Origin: Dictyocoela muelleri
Lineage: Eukaryota; Microsporidia
Length of the DNA: 18,652 bases
Assembly (NCBI GenBank): GCA_016256075.1
Contig: SDVU01000169.1
Location: 1-18,652 of the forward strand
Reading direction: 5' to 3'
The position numbers were made by a program, and so were the translations under genes. Below the pieces are notes generated by a model. That model searched no databases and had not been told where the DNA came from. It saw nothing but the letters and a program-made list of their open reading frames with translations. Shown one piece after another: positions 1-8,102 of this stretch (positions are counted from its first letter, which is position 1; each line of letters begins with the position of its first letter).

Positions 1-63
1 AAAAAATATATATTTATATGGAAATTTGGCAAAGCCAAATTTCCATATAAATATATATTTTTT
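1..63. repeat. Perfect palindrome, 30-bp arms, AAA loop
   Basis: Bases 1-30 and 34-63 are exact reverse complements around a 3-base AAA spacer, with GGC and GCC closing the loop. The arms are AT-rich but keep a non-simple core (GGAAATTTGGC), so this is more than chance AT symmetry. It lies at the very start of the window, so it may continue to the left or be an edge or assembly effect. No gene is attached to it. Confidence 0.9.
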
Positions 64-532
64 GTCTATATTATAGTTTAAAAACATACACTTCAGTGAC
101 AGTTTTCATGTGCTTTTTAAATATTCTTTTATTTTTTTTTCAGAGATCTTCTGTATAGAAGGCTACATAACCCCCAATGGATATAGAGTACCAAAAATTT
201 TTAGTAATTACCTACGCTTAAAAGCTTCAATTTTCTGCTAATTATTTTTAAAGTTAATAAATGTGCAAATTTAAACAAGAAATTTTATGCAAAGTCTATA
301 TAGAATCAAATAGTTTTTTGACATCAAATGTGTTTTTTATTTATTTAGTATAACATATATCCATCTGTGTTTTTGTTATCATCATGAGTCAATTTATAAT
401 AAAAAGATGCCGATTTTGATGTAGATTATAAAAAAATGAGAAAAATACTTTACAAAAATTTTGATTATAAAATATTTTTTTGGTTTTTAAAAAATCTAGT
501 ATGTTTTTATACTTTTTTCAAAATGAAATTTT
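64..532. other. AT-rich stretch without a recognisable gene
   Basis: I see no coding region, RNA gene or clear repeat on either strand. It lies beyond the C-terminal end of the pogo/Tigger remnant and may hold that element's non-coding end, but no terminal inverted repeat was found. Confidence 0.5.
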
Positions 533-1790
533 CTAATGGTTCAATTCATCAATAATACCGGGTGTTACATTATATTCAGCAGAAATAAATTGTTTTATTT
601 TTCTAAATTTTCTAATGCTTTCTTATCTCGACTTATCAATTTCCATAGATATCATCGAATAATTCATTTTCAGGTAAAATATTTTTAAATTCACAACATT
701 CTAAATTTTCTTATAAATGTTGGTGATTTCTACTTTAATATTTTATAATTTTTATTCATTATCAAATCTAACAATTATCTCACCCTAGTCAACACTAAAA
801 ATTAAGTTTATGGCTTTGATAATCTTAATCTTAAATTTTAATTTCTGTTCGACGCTACTCGCAATTCTATAAACACCGGTATTGCTCAAAAAATTTATAA
901 TTGGCACTTCAATTACTTCTTTCCACGCATATAATGCTTAAATAAAAGTTTGATAATTTAAATTGTTTAAAAAGATATTCTATAATCCCGAAAAAAATTG
1001 ATTAAGTATAGTGATAATTGATAATGAAAAAACTTAGTTTTCAAACTTTTGAAGACAGCATCTAACGGATATAGTCTTGAAGTTGCATTTTTAGTTAAAA
1101 TACTTCAATATTCGAGTAAGTACAAGTTAGTTTGTGAGATAAACAATTATCTATGAGTAACAAAATCTTTTTATGTTGATTTTTAAATTTTTAATTTATA
1201 TGAAAGTCAAAGATCTAATTAAGCGCTTTTAATTCCAGCATTTTGATTATGAGAATATTTGCAAAAATGATCAACTTGAAAGTTTTTTAAAACTCTCGGA
1301 TTCTTAAATTTTTCTATAAATAATGTTGATTTTTTATACATCATTATTATGTCAAAGAAGAACACTTTTCTTATCAATTTTAACTTTATACCATTTCGAA
1401 AAATAAACTTTTGGTGGTAAAACTATAGAATAATTGGGTCGCGTCGCAATTAAACACCCCTATATCTTCGAAAAAAGTTTTACTTTTTTCAAAATAAATT
1501 CATCATAATTAATTGTACCTTCTTTAAGGCTTTCGGTTTTGCACGACTTAAGACTGATGTTTTGTCTTGTTTAAACATTTGTAACCAACTCTTTGAAGCT
1601 TTATAGTTTTTTATAATTTCTTTTCCTTTAATAAATTTATGACCTAAGAATTTGGATGATATTTAGAGCTTTTTGTTATGTTATAAAAACACAGTAAAGC
1701 ATGTCAGTAGTCATAACAATTAAATCCAATTTATAAAAATTTTATCAATTCGTGTATTTTCATATTTTTTTATATTTGAAATTATTTTAG
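533..1790 (-). pseudogene. Decayed pogo/Tigger-type (Tc1/mariner superfamily) DDE transposase
   Basis: Reading the minus strand in all three frames gives, in the right order, short blocks typical of pogo/Tigger (DDE_1) transposases. Near 1770 is an N-terminal stretch KYENTRIDKIFINWI. At 1559-1605 is a CENP-B-type helix-turn-helix block, YKASKSWLQMFKQ. At 1421-1458 is the first catalytic block, VFNCDATQLFYSF (D kept, next E changed to A). At 1231-1313 is KFKNPRVLKNFQVDHF. At 1104-1162 is the second catalytic block, LLLIDNCLSHKL. At 1000-1095 is KNATSRLYPLDAVFKSLK. At 870-932 is AWKEVIEVPIINFLSNTG. Around 641-704 and 533-592 are probable C-terminal pieces. Many frame changes and stops separate the blocks, so it is dead and fairly old. 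The family match is from memory of motifs, not a search. No TIRs or TA target duplications were identified. Confidence 0.75.
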
Positions 1791-2437
1791 TATTTTTTAT
1801 ATTAGATTCTTTAATAATATTTTCATTGTTGATTTAATTTTTAATAGATCTCCTATGAACAACTTTTTTAAATTTTGAAGAAAATATTTTCACGATTTTT
1901 GTGTGTTTTAGATTCGAATATCCCTTAATTAATCTAAGATCTCACATTTTTCATTTTTACTGCAAGTTGATTTCTTTTTTTTTGCTTCTTCAATGAGTTA
2001 AAAAAAGGAAATAGTAGAATTTAGAAAAAATAGAGGGAAAATCGTATTTTAGAATGATTTTTTTTAAAAAAGAGGAAAATAAAAATTTCTGGAAATATTG
2101 GATAGTAGAAAATAATAGAGGGTGCACTTTACTGATCAAATATCTTTATTACAATTTTTATTTTTTTTTGATTTATTATGAATTTAGACTATCTTAAAAA
2201 AATTTAGAACAATATGTAACATAATTTTAATAGAAAATCAAAAAAAATCATTTTCCCTTGATATTTACATTGTACGTTAAGATACAAAAAAATTAATAGA
2301 TTACACTTCTTAACATATTAATTAACTTCAAAAATTTGATCTCTAAAATTTCTTGAAATAATATTACAATTTATTGTTTAAAATAATCATCATTTGTGTA
2401 AAACAGTAATTAATAAATTGGCCAAGTGTATTATGTT
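1791..2437. other. AT-rich stretch without a recognisable gene
   Basis: Only short ORFs and A/T homopolymer runs are visible. Purine-rich patches around 1990-2130 (GAGGGAAAAT, GAGGAAAAT) do not resolve into a motif I know. It may include the 5' flank of the pogo/Tigger remnant. Confidence 0.4.
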
Positions 2438-2553
2438 GTTACATTTTTGTCTAACTATTTTATTACATATTGGTTTAACTTTTTATTACATATTGGTTTA
2501 ACTTTTTATTACATATTGGTTTAACTTTTTATTACATATTGGTTTAACTATTT
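2438..2553. repeat. Minisatellite with a 23-bp unit
   Basis: Four nearly identical direct copies of a 23-bp unit (ATTACATATTGGTTTAACTT plus TTT) start at 2462, 2485, 2508 and 2531. A more diverged unit precedes them from about 2438. The array ends about 35 bp before the tRNA gene. The near identity of the units indicates recent expansion or homogenisation. Confidence 0.9.
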
Positions 2554-2589
2554 TCTTAATCTTTATTATCTGTCTAATTTTTTTTTATT

Positions 2590-2661
2590 GGCTTCTTAGC
2601 TCAGTGGTTAGAGCATTCCCCTAGTAAGGGAAAGGTCACGTGTTCGATCCCCGTAGAAGCC
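2590..2661 (+). tRNA. tRNA-Thr (anticodon AGT)
   Basis: The 72-nt cloverleaf has a 7-bp acceptor stem (GGCTTCT with AGAAGCC), a D stem GCTC/GAGC, an anticodon stem TTCCC/GGGAA with loop CTAGTAA, and a T arm with loop TTCGATC. The T stem has one T/C mismatch. The anticodon AGT is at 2623-2625, which decodes Thr ACN codons after A34-to-inosine editing. Internal Pol III promoter boxes are intact: A box TAGCTCAGTGG and B box GTTCGATCC. There is no intron and no encoded CCA. T-rich sequence downstream can act as a Pol III terminator. Confidence 0.95.
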
Positions 2662-3067
2662 TTTAAATTTTTAAAAATTAAATATTTGAATTTTTATTTT
2701 AAATAAAATTTTTCACCATAAATTTGTATTTTAATATAAATTTTAAATTTGTATTTTAATATTTAATTTTCGTCAATATCAGAACTTTTTCATAAAAAAT
2801 GAGTGGTTTAAGAAAAATTTGGGAATTTTTGATCATCCAAGGTAATAGTTGAAGAAATAATATAAAATCAAAAAAATGATTGTTATAAAAAATATGAGTT
2901 GTAAATAATTTAATTGAAAATAATTTATTATTTTTCTTGAGTTCATTGTAATTACTTTTATTATTCTTAAAAATATTGTTCTTAAACATTTTATCATCAT
3001 AAATGTTTCAGAATTAATTATCAATTAATTCATATCACTTTAATCTAAGAAAGAGTTTTATTGTAAA

Positions 3068-3205
3068 CTATAAAAGCAACCTAAATTCACAATAGATCCC
3101 AATAATGACTAAAAACATTACAAAAAAAATAATACCAAAATAAATCCTATGAATACCAAAAGAATCACTAACAAATAAATAATACCAATTTACAATAAAG
3201 TCAAT
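3068..3205 (-). pseudogene. Possible fragment of a small membrane protein
   Basis: This 45-codon open stretch has no start codon and ends in TAG. It reads like a protein tail: WYYLFVSDSFGIHRIYFG is followed by a strongly hydrophobic segment (IIFFVMFLVIIGIYC) and a short basic end. The FGIHRIYFG block loosely recalls the GxHRFYxG signature of TM2-domain proteins, but one motif is not enough to assign it. It lies immediately beside the insertion point of SINE copy A, so an older gene may have been broken here. It could equally be a chance AT-rich ORF. Confidence 0.2.
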
Positions 3206-3278
3206 TTATTAAAACATTTATTAAACTTATTTATTTTAACTAGCTGGCGCAATATATTTAATGGTTTTTTAAATTATC

Positions 3279-3751
3279 GTCCAGATAGCTCAGTGGTTAA
3301 CACTCTTGAATGTAAAATTTAAGTATCGATGTTCGAATCCCGCTGACGTCACTCTTTAATAAATAATGAGGGAATGACATTAAGAGGTCTAAAACTATAG
3401 AAATATAGTATAATATACAGTTGTTCTAGAGTGGTATAGCTGATTAAGACTTGGTCTATCTTTTATAAATAAGTAGAAGTGACTCTCTTAGGTCTAGGAT
3501 TAATGCCGCGACGCATCCTGGCAAAAAGTAGTGAAAAATATAAATTCATGAAAAATCGCTAATTGCCAGTATCCTGCTGACTCTGTATAAAACGAAGATC
3601 GCGATACAGCTGGACTTCTGGGTAGCTTAGAAAGTGACGTATTATTGTAACTTCAAGAACCAAAGGTCATAAGACTATGGTTGGAGACAACTCTCCGGGT
3701 TGGCAGCTATGGATGTTGTCAGCATGTAATATATAATATATATATATATTC
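3279..3751 (+). mobile_element. tRNA-derived SINE, copy A (near full length)
   Basis: The head (3279-3350) resembles a tRNA. It has an A box TAGCTCAGTGG at 3286-3296 and a B box GTTCGAATCC at 3331-3340, with a GTA triplet at 3312-3314 in about the anticodon position, which hints at a tRNA-Tyr origin. A ~370-bp body follows that is unrelated to any tRNA, and the element ends in an (AT)n tail at about 3728-3750. The 7-bp AAATTAT occurs both just before the head (3271-3277) and just after the tail (3753-3759); it may be a target-site duplication, though such a word is weak evidence in this DNA. The same head and body recur at 4194-4640, 6406-6803 and 18325-18652. There is no coding capacity, so movement would need proteins from a partner LINE that is not seen here. 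Confidence 0.8.
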
Positions 3752-4193
3752 AAAATTATAAACTTTCTATTCTAATAGTGCTTCAATTACACGGATGTTT
3801 TTTCTAAATATAATTTATTAAGGGACCCTAATTTTATACATTGAATATTGAAAAAACGTATATTTTTTTAAATTTTGACATTTTTTTATTTATATCATGT
3901 GAAAAAACTTGATTAATTGTATTATCATGTAAAATTAAACATATATATATATATGTTTTCTTACTTTAATTTTTACTTTAATTTTATAGATTACTCTAAT
4001 TACACGGAACCTCAGTTTTATACAACACAAAAATAGACACTGTTATAAACAAAACATAATATTCAATTTTGTAACAAAATAAAACAGTTATTTTTAATGA
4101 AAAAAAAACAATTCATTCGATATGATTTTAGTAAAATACTATAAAAGCACGCATGAATTATAATAAAAAAAAATAATTTTTAATGAAAATTTA
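3752..4193. other. Spacer between two inverted SINE copies
   Basis: No gene is visible. Two imperfect direct copies of a motif with ATTACACGGA followed by a TTTTATACA word occur near 3785-3842 and 3998-4024. An (AT)n run with ATATATAT lies at about 3940-3955. The origin of the repeated motif is unknown. Confidence 0.4.
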
Positions 4194-4640
4194 TCATATA
4201 TTACACTTACATCATTTATAATTCCGAACTCGAAAAATCGTCTCAAACAATAATCTCGAAATCTTTGATTTTCGGTGTCCAAATTATACGCCGCTATAAG
4301 GCATCCACAACCAAACTGTTGATTTATTTTCTTTTTATCAAATATTTGTCTGGATACAAGTAATTGGAAACTTTTCATGATTTCTCCCTATTTTTGACGC
4401 GATGATCCGTCGCAATCATCCACTCGCCTAGGAGAGTCTCTTCTATTTCATTGTCATAGTAGACCATGTCTTAATTTGCTTTTTCACACTTGAATAACTG
4501 TATATTAATATTATATTTTTATAGTTTTTGACTGCTTAATGTCATTCCCTCATTATTTAATTAAGAATGACGTCAGAGTGATTCGAACCTGTTACTTAAA
4601 TTTTACATTCAAGAGTGTTAACCACTGAGCTATCTGGTCT
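4194..4640 (-). mobile_element. tRNA-derived SINE, copy B (inverted relative to A)
   Basis: On the minus strand the head starts near 4640 (GACCAGATAGCTCAGTGG), has a B box GGTTCGAATC, and closes with TCTGACGTC around 4567-4575. The body continues through blocks shared with copies A and D, such as AATGAGGGAATGACATTA, and the last third (4379-4194) is more diverged. Copies A and B form an inverted pair separated by about 440 bp. A 79-codon ORF inside this copy (4139-4378, minus) is part of the repeat, not a gene. Confidence 0.75.
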
Positions 4641-4859
4641 TAAAAAAACAGCACCAAAATCAAAAAAATAACCCAAACTTCGATGAACCTAAACAACTAA
4701 ATCATTCTTGAAGATAAAGTAAATAAAAATAATTTTTATTCATTCCAATAAAAAATTTGTCAGAACTTTCAACATATTTTCAAACTTCAACACATTTTTA
4801 GATTAAAAAACCTGAAACAAAATACGATAATTATAAAAAGAAAGAAAAAATTAAAATCC

Positions 4860-5357
4860 ATGGATTTATCAGAATCGCAAAAAAGCAAAATAAGTGAATT
4901 ATTATCAGAACAACTAAACATCGAATTATCGGCCTCTAAATTGTATTTAATGGCTTATCAATATTTCAATAGTAGACCTGTTGCTCTTCTAAATGTAGCT
5001 GATTTTTTTTATAAAGAGGTATTTGAAGAATTAACTCACGCGAAATGAATTATTGAATTTATGAACAGGATGGACTACAAAGTTACTTTTAAGGATACGA
5101 AAGTTGATGTAAATTTTAAAAGTTTTATTGATGTCTTTGAAAATGCCTTGGAATATGAAAAAATAGCTTTTAATAATGTTCTTGAAACTTATAAATATGC
5201 TGAAAGTATAAATGATTTTTTAACAACTCAATTTCTCGATCCGTATGTTCAGGAGCAAGTTAAAAGTGTAAAGGATTATAGTGATTTGCTGGTAAATGCT
5301 AGAAGATGTCAAGATGAATTCGGTATGTTTGTTTTTGATAAAGACTTTAAGAAGTAA
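4860..5357 (+). CDS. Ferritin (ferroxidase H-type), interrupted by one in-frame TGA
   Basis: Ferritin stores iron as a 24-subunit cytosolic shell after oxidising Fe(II) at a di-iron centre. The frame from ATG 4860 to TAA 5357 is continuous except for a TGA at 5046-5048, and it encodes 164 residues around that codon. All ferroxidase residues I can check are present: Glu22, Tyr29, Glu57 and His60 (human H chain E27, Y34, E62, H65), the Glu in ALEYEK (E107), and Gln in QEQVKSVKD (Q141). The TGA sits at the position of human Lys68 in helix B, a surface position, and one base change from AGA or CGA would create it. No other lesion is visible. The options are a recent nonsense mutation, read-through or recoding, or a sequence error. 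If termination occurs, the 62-residue product would lack half the four-helix bundle. It is convergent with csl4. Confidence 0.85.
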
Positions 5358-5646
5358 ATTTTTTTAAAAAAAATAAACTTTTTTTTTAAAAATAAGGTTT
5401 TTTATATTTTATATTTTTAGTATTTTTTAAAAAAGTAAAATTTAAAGATCTTTATAATTTTGTAATAATAAAGAAAAATTATTAGATATTGCTGCTTTTA
5501 CTAATTTAATAAACAGGATTAGGGTTAAAATTGAATAAAGATATTAAAAAGGTAAATAACAAAAAGAGTTTTTTATGAATTTTTATGAAAAACATTAATT
5601 AATAATTTAAAATAACCTTTTAAACTTTACTTAATTAAAAAACTCT

Positions 5647-5973
5647 TTAATTATCGATCTTTTTAATATTCTCAATAATAACTCCATTTCTATCTCCTAA
5701 TCCCAAAACTTCTCCAAAAACAACATCATTTACCTTGAATTTTTTATCACAATCATATTCCATCACGAGGCCATCAGGCCTAAATACGCCTTTATAGCTT
5801 ATTCTGGGTGTAATTCCATCAATTGATAATATTTCTAAATCTACAGAGACGGGTGTAACTTTAATAATTTTACATTTTACTTTTTTGCCAATGTCTAGTA
5901 TAGGCTCATAAAATAATGGTTTGTCATTTAATGTAACGTAGTTTAAGCCATTTCCCGGAAATTTCAAATTCAT
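5647..5973 (-). CDS. CSL4: Exosome complex S1-domain subunit Csl4
   Basis: Csl4 is a cap subunit of the RNA exosome, which degrades and trims RNA 3'-to-5'; it contacts the PH-ring and helps load RNA. The 108-residue protein starts with a short N-terminal part (MNLKFPGNGLNY), and an S1-like OB fold follows from about residue 28. The recognisable Csl4 features are GKKVKCKIIKVTPVSVDLEI, ISYKGVFRPDGL (equivalent to SFRGTIRKED in animals and yeast), and FKVNDVVFGEVLGLGDRNG (equivalent to FRPGDIVLAKVISLGD). It is much shorter than the ~195-residue human protein and lacks its C-terminal zinc-ribbon region, which fits microsporidian compaction. The start is supported by the immediately upstream CCC motif. 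It ends with TAA, tail-to-tail with the ferritin gene (~290 bp apart). A Rrp4-type identity is possible but less likely because no KH domain follows. Confidence 0.8.
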   Translation of the reverse strand: MNLKFPGNGLNYVTLNDKPLFYEPILDIGKKVKCKIIKVTPVSVDLEILSIDGITPRISYKGVFRPDGLVMEYDCDKKFKVNDVVFGEVLGLGDRNGVIIENIKKIDN

Positions 5974-5983
5974 GAAGGGTTAC
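5974..5983 (-). promoter_or_regulatory. CCC-like motif directly before the csl4 start codon
   Basis: The minus strand reads TAACCCTTC and then ATG. CCC- or GGG-type motifs lying within a few bases of the start codon are a known signal of many microsporidian genes. One such site can occur by chance, but it is conspicuous in this C-poor sequence, and it supports both the start choice and the proposed lineage. Confidence 0.45.
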
Positions 5984-6405
5984 TATTTTATTTTTAAATC
6001 TAAAAAGTATTTTTTGGTATCTTCTTATTCTTAATATTTTAAACAGATTTTTTATTATATAAATTGATCGAATCTGTGAATTTAAAGTTAAAATTAAAAG
6101 TTAATTTAGTTATTAACTTGTTTAAATTATTCATCATTTTTCAAAAAATAATTTAAAATTTTGGTTAAAAATTTTATAAAAAACTCATGAATAAATGTTC
6201 TGAAAACAAAAGTTATTTATACTTTGTCTCCATTTGATATTTTAATTGTGCTTTTAATTTTTATTTAGAGTTATTATCTATAAAATATTTAACTTCAAAT
6301 TAGGGACAGAATTTACTTTGATGGTAATTATCATAAAATTTTGTGTTATAAAGAAAAATCTTTTTTATAAAGTAGATATTTTTTAAAAATAAGATAAACT
6401 GAAAG
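5984..6405. other. Intergenic, no gene seen
   Basis: Upstream region of csl4. It is composed mostly of A/T runs, with no ORF, RNA or repeat that I can support. Confidence 0.4.
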
Positions 6406-6803
6406 AGTAGATATATCAGTAATTAAACTCTTAAATGTATCTTTTAAGTATCGTAGTTCAAATATCTTTGGCATCTTAATAAATAATTGAGATTGGTAGC
6501 AACTGGTCAATAAATATAGAAATATAGTATAATATACAGTTGTCCTAGTGTGGTATAGTTGATTAATATCAGTACAATTGTTCATAAATAAGTAGAAATA
6601 TATTATACCTAGGCACATAGATGAGTGTGGCGACGGCACATCTTGTTAAGATAAGTAGTAAAAGCTAAAAAAAATCATGAAAGGCTCTATAACTACCTGT
6701 ATTCTGCTGAGAACGACAAAACGAAATTTTCGTCTAAAATAATATCAGCTTATCGTGATTGACGTATAATTTCACGCCAAGAACTAATCATATCAGGGTT
6801 GAC
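6406..6803 (+). mobile_element. tRNA-derived SINE, copy C (diverged, 3'-truncated)
   Basis: This copy aligns by eye with copy A across most of its length. The head is AACTCTTAAATG, then TTTAAGTATCG, with a decayed B box (AGTTCAAATATC). The body shares TAGAAATATAGTATAATATA and CAGTTGTCCTAGTGTGGTAT with the other copies, as well as a CTGTATTCTGCTGA block. The A box is damaged and the (AT)n tail with the last ~70 bp of body is missing. It is the oldest-looking of the four copies. Short ORFs inside it on either strand are not genes. Confidence 0.7.
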
Positions 6804-6838
6804 ATTTTTTTTTATTTTAAAAATTGTAATGAAATAAA

Positions 6839-7252
6839 TGTCACAGTCCGTATCGGTTCCAATCTGATGCAGTTCCGCGCCATATGGGTGCAAAATTTTT
6901 TTAATAAATCTATTGAATATTTTGTCAAAATTATTAAATTTAACTACGGGCTATACAAAAAAATAAGTTTAATAGTTTTTGAAAAATAATTTAATTTCAT
7001 TTCTTGGCTTTTATAAAAATAAATTAAAAGTCTTAAAAATTTTAGAAATTAATTAAAACAGTCTTAAAACCTTTTAATGTAAATAAAAGACAATAAATAC
7101 AAATACGAATTTTTTCTAAAACCCTTTTTTTTTGTATAGTCCTTATTTATTATCTAATAATTTCGATAAAAAATTCATAATTTTATTAAAAATTTTTAGA
7201 ATCCTTTATAGGATTAAATCGCTACAGACTGGAACCGCTACGTACTGTGACA
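6839..7252. mobile_element. Non-autonomous DNA element (MITE-like) with 28-bp inverted ends
   Basis: Bases 6839-6866 (TGTCACAGTCCGTATCGGTT...) and the reverse complement of 7225-7252 match at 25 of 28 positions by my count. The 414-bp interior has no coding signal. The GC content of the ends contrasts sharply with the AT-rich interior and flanks. No clear target-site duplication was found, although ATAAA(T) precedes the inverted end on both sides. The superfamily cannot be named from these ends. Confidence 0.75.
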
Positions 7253-7277
7253 ATTTATAAATTTAATAAAAAAAGAA

Positions 7278-7475
7278 ATGAAACAATTAAATTTTGATTT
7301 TATAAAAATGTGTCAAAATGAAACAGTTTTAAACTTTATTTTATATAAAAAGATTTACACTGAAATTATGTTTTTAATAAAAATTTTTTTAAATGGAAAC
7401 GAAAGTTCAGCACCACAACAGCAAAATCCATATGCATGCAATGGACATCATGGAAGACCAATACCTAAAAAATAA
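7278..7475 (+). CDS. Small hypothetical protein, one hydrophobic segment and a polar tail
   Basis: This 65-codon ORF has an ATG start and TAA stop, with the start 26 bp after the MITE-like element ends. A hydrophobic stretch (IYTEIMFLIKIFLNG, about residues 26-40) is followed by a tail rich in Ser, Gln, Pro, Gly and His (ESSAPQQQNPYACNGHHGRP) ending in IPKK. The tail uses less A/T-biased codons than the surrounding noise, which suggests real coding. A shorter start at the internal ATG 7368 (MFLIKIFLNG) is possible. The layout of one membrane helix and a Gly/Pro/Arg-containing tail loosely resembles SelK-type small ER membrane proteins, but I would not assign it. It could also be a chance ORF. 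Confidence 0.4.
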   Translation: MKQLNFDFIKMCQNETVLNFILYKKIYTEIMFLIKIFLNGNESSAPQQQNPYACNGHHGRPIPKK

Positions 7476-7745
7476 AAAAATAGTTACCTAAAATTTTATT
7501 TATACTTTACTGAACTAATTAAATTTACTTTCTTTTTCATTATTTTTTTAAAATTATTTTTTTCAAGTATTTTTTTATACTTATAATTGATATATAAAAG
7601 TATAATTTGGTTTTTATTTGTTAAGACATAAAGTTAATTTAAATAAATTAAAATTTAACTAAAAGATCGATTTGTTTATTAGAATTACCAATCATACTTA
7701 ATTTAATTTTTTTAAATATAAAAGGTGATTAAACAAATTTAAACA

Positions 7746-8102
7746 ATGAAAGATAATAATTTTCAAATAATGAACATTTCAAAGAAAAAAATTAACTCTA
7801 AAAATATAAAAAATGAAATAGAAAAAGAAATTAATAAGGATGAAATAAAAGATAAAAATATCGAATTTATTAATGATGAGGGAAAATATATTATAGACAA
7901 AAAAAATTTATGTAAGAAAAAGGAATGTAAAAGGCGAGCATATACAATTTACAAATGTAGTTATTGTATGATGTCATATTGCAGAGTTCACAGAATGCCG
8001 GAAGTGCATTCTTGCTTATGTATTGATAAGTGTATAAGTAATGCTATCAAGAAGCATTCTGAAAAACTAAAAAAATGTAAAATACTTAAAAATAAAATTT
8101 AA
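7746..8102 (+). CDS. AN1-type zinc finger protein
   Basis: AN1 fingers bind two zinc ions and occur in ubiquitin/proteasome stress adaptors such as the ZFAND family and Cuz1. The 118-residue protein has a charged Lys/Glu/Asn-rich N-terminal half (about 1-52), then one complete AN1 finger: Cys56, Cys61, Cys71, Cys74, Cys79, His82, His88 and Cys90. The spacing C-x4-C-x9-C-x2-C-x4-C-x2-H-x5-H-x-C is that of the ZFAND1/ZFAND2/Cuz1 group, and the HRMPEVHSC block is highly typical. A basic Lys-rich tail with further Cys residues (92, 96, 111) follows. There is no A20 finger or ubiquitin-like domain. The stop lies within AAATAAAATTTAAAATG, so an AATAAA-type polyadenylation signal overlaps the gene end. 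The finger is certain; the cellular role is inferred from the family. Confidence 0.85.
   Translation: MKDNNFQIMNISKKKINSKNIKNEIEKEINKDEIKDKNIEFINDEGKYIIDKKNLCKKKECKRRAYTIYKCSYCMMSYCRVHRMPEVHSCLCIDKCISNAIKKHSEKLKKCKILKNKI

Noticed and set aside
2756-2989. 77-codon ORF on the minus strand
   Set aside because: Composition is dominated by Asn, Lys, Ile, Phe and Leu as expected from AT-rich noise; there is no motif and no supporting signal.
4139-4378. 79-codon ORF on the minus strand
   Set aside because: It lies largely within SINE copy B, and the aligned parts of the other SINE copies do not keep the frame open.
4567-4640. Functional tRNA gene on the minus strand
   Set aside because: The acceptor stem and anticodon arm do not pair properly, and the same head recurs attached to a SINE body.
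6346-6639. 97-codon ORF on the minus strand
   Set aside because: It overlaps SINE copy C in antisense and matches no family.
6759-6989. 76-codon ORF on the plus strand
   Set aside because: It spans the SINE copy C end and the MITE-like inverted end, so it is a chance fusion of repeats.
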